Part shown: in pieces, positions 6,015 through 7,137 of the stretch
Layout: every line of letters starts with the position of its first letter
How positions within the stretch are numbered: position 1 is the stretch's first letter
Assembly: GCF_039812505.1 (NCBI RefSeq)
Contig: NZ_JBDIAQ010000171.1
Location: 1-7,137 of the forward strand
From: Intrasporangium_A sp039812505
GTDB taxonomy: Bacteria; Actinomycetota; Actinomycetes; Actinomycetales; Dermatophilaceae
Reading direction: 5' to 3'
Length of the DNA: 7,137 bases
Position numbers and translations under genes: made by a program
The notes under the pieces: generated by a model
The model's input: only the letters and a program-made list of their open reading frames with translations
Databases searched by the model: none
Told to the model about the DNA's origin: nothing

Positions 6015-6093
6015 GCTCCCAGCGTGCCAGCCCGGCTGGGCAGGGTCACCCCGGGTGGTCGTCACGTACCGTGTGGTGGTGGGGTGCCGGCCG
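6015..6093. promoter_or_regulatory. Divergent intergenic region shared by zwf and the M28 peptidase gene
   Basis: These 79 bp must hold both promoters if the two genes have their own. Three small dyads are visible: CCAGCC/GGCTGG (6027-6039), CACCC/GGGTG (6047-6057) and CACG/CGTG (6063-6073). TACCGT at 6067-6072 fits a TANNNT -10 element for the + strand gene and would start RNA about 15 nt before GTG 6094. No good -35 is seen, and I see no clear -10 for zwf. Short dyads are frequent by chance in such GC-rich DNA, so the promoter call rests mainly on position. Confidence 0.4.
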
Positions 6094-7116
6094 GTGGGGT
6101 TCGCGAAACGGGCTCTGCTGGCCGCAACGTGCGCGGGGCTCGTGGCCTGCACCCCGCCACCGTCGGGACCCGCTGCGACCGGTACGCCTGCGTCCGGCCG
6201 ATCGCCCGCGACGACGATCCGCGCCTCCGCCTCCTCCGTTCCGCGCACGCCCGGCTCCCCAAGGCCCACCGTGGCCCCGGAGCCCAACACCGTCCCGACC
6301 CGGCACGCCGTGTTCGACCCCGCAGCCGCACGCCGCGACGTCGCCGCGCTGGCCCGCATCGGCCCGCGAGACGCCGTCAGCGACGGCTACCGGCAGGCGG
6401 CCGCCCTGGTGCAGCGCCGGTTCGAGCAGGCCGGGTACGTGGTGCACCGCCAGTCCGTGCCCATGCCGGCCGGGGTCTCCTGGGGCGTCGCCGTCCCGGC
6501 CGGCACGACGACGAACCTGGTCGCCGACCCTCCCGGGTTCGACCCGGCCGCCCCCCACCTGGTGGTCGGCGCCCACCTCGACACCGTCCCGCAGGCCCCC
6601 GGAGCCGAGGACAACGCGTCCGGGGTCGCGGTCCTGATCGGGCTGGCCCGGGTGCTCACCAGGGAGCCGGCCGCCCTGCCGGTGCAGCTGGTCGCCTTCG
6701 GCGGGGAGGAGGCTCGCGGCGGCAACGGGACCCGGTACGCCTTCGGGTCGCGGTACTTCGTCAAGTCGCTCACGCCGGGCGAGCGCCGCGCCATCCGCGG
6801 CATGGTCGCGCTCGACCGGGTGGGGGTGCCGGCGGCGAGCGTCCCGGTGTGCGCGGGCCTGCGGAGCCCGGCGCTCGCGGCGGCGATCCGGTCCGCGGCG
6901 CGCCGGGCCGGGGTCGCCACGCACGCCTGTCGCGACAAGGCCAGCGACCACGTGTCCTTCGAGGCGGCCGGGATCCCGGTGGCGCGTCTGGGCAAGGTGC
7001 CATATGCCGCCTACCACTCCAGCCGGGACACGGTCGGGGTCGTGCACGCGGCGCAGCTGGGCCGGACGGCCGCGGTGGTCCTGGCCTGGCTGCGGGGCGG
7101 GGCCGAGCGGTCCTGA
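6094..7116 (+). CDS. Secreted lipoprotein zinc peptidase, family M28
   Basis: A 340-aa exported metallopeptidase, probably an aminopeptidase. The start GTG 6094 gives a classic lipoprotein signal: FAKR, a hydrophobic core, then lipobox LVAC with Cys19 as the lipid-bearing residue. A GGTGGGG ribosome site (6078-6084) is 9 nt upstream; earlier in-frame GTGs at 6073-6079 are possible but would lengthen the charged N-region. Residues 20-66 are a Pro/Ala/Ser/Thr tether. The M28 domain (about 75-335) shows all di-zinc residues: His161 and Asp163 in GAHLDT, Asp173 in AEDNASG, Glu205-Glu206 in GGEE, Asp241 in ALDRVG and His308 in YHSSRDT. SDHVSFEAAGIPV (284-296) is also typical. Cys253 and Cys279 could form a disulfide outside the membrane. 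Exact substrate cannot be told. The window ends 21 nt after the stop with nothing recognisable. Confidence 0.9.
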   Translation: MGFAKRALLAATCAGLVACTPPPSGPAATGTPASGRSPATTIRASASSVPRTPGSPRPTVAPEPNTVPTRHAVFDPAAARRDVAALARIGPRDAVSDGYRQAAALVQRRFEQAGYVVHRQSVPMPAGVSWGVAVPAGTTTNLVADPPGFDPAAPHLVVGAHLDTVPQAPGAEDNASGVAVLIGLARVLTREPAALPVQLVAFGGEEARGGNGTRYAFGSRYFVKSLTPGERRAIRGMVALDRVGVPAASVPVCAGLRSPALAAAIRSAARRAGVATHACRDKASDHVSFEAAGIPVARLGKVPYAAYHSSRDTVGVVHAAQLGRTAAVVLAWLRGGAERS

Positions 7117-7137
7117 CGCCCGCCGCCGACGCCCGCC

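Noticed and set aside
5752..6093. Upstream extension of the M28 peptidase frame antisense to zwf
   Set aside because: A clear lipoprotein signal starts at GTG 6094; the extension would bury it and runs antisense to zwf codons.
6015..6359. Upstream extension of the zwf frame across the M28 gene start
   Set aside because: G6PDH proteins of this type begin a few residues before the GATGDL motif; the extension is low in family likeness and antisense to the lipoprotein signal and tether.
6046..7047. 333-codon open frame on the - strand opposite the M28 gene
   Set aside because: It has no motif and Arg/Gly/His-rich composition; the + strand frame carries the full set of M28 zinc ligands.

Overview
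The window is very GC-rich chromosomal DNA with strong G/C third-position bias, GTG as well as ATG starts, and long spurious antisense ORFs. This points to a high-GC actinobacterium (Actinomycetota). I cannot name a genus from sequence alone. No mobile element, CRISPR array, tRNA or rRNA was seen.

Left part (1 to about 4440, + strand): a 22-bp-type tandem repeat at the edge, a short leader, then four tightly spaced co-directional genes in the order acoX-acoA-acoB-acoC. They encode an acetoin dehydrogenase system: a NAD-kinase-like protein of unresolved role (AcoX), the alpha and beta subunits of the thiamine diphosphate-dependent E1 (AcoA, AcoB), and an E2 made of one lipoyl domain fused to an alpha/beta-hydrolase domain (AcoC). 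Together AcoA/B/C should cleave acetoin to acetaldehyde and acetyl-CoA. The E3 dihydrolipoamide dehydrogenase needed to reoxidise the lipoyl group is not encoded here and must come from elsewhere. Gaps of 46, 11 and 30 nt, with good Shine-Dalgarno sites before acoA, acoB and acoC, indicate one operon. A long perfect GC hairpin just after acoC is a likely end of the transcript.

Right part (about 4580 to 7116): a glucose-6-phosphate dehydrogenase gene (zwf) on the - strand converges on acoC. It is divergent from a gene for a secreted lipoprotein zinc peptidase of family M28 on the + strand, with only 79 bp between their starts. The zwf gene has none of its usual pentose-phosphate neighbours (tal, tkt, opcA, pgl) in view. 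The zwf and M28 genes have no obvious functional link to acetoin use.

Overall this is mostly ordinary metabolic DNA. The points most worth a second look are the unresolved role of AcoX, the unusual E2 architecture of AcoC, the tandem repeat and leader before acoX, and the structured, repeat-bearing gap between acoC and zwf. I found no convincing evidence of a new multi-gene system.
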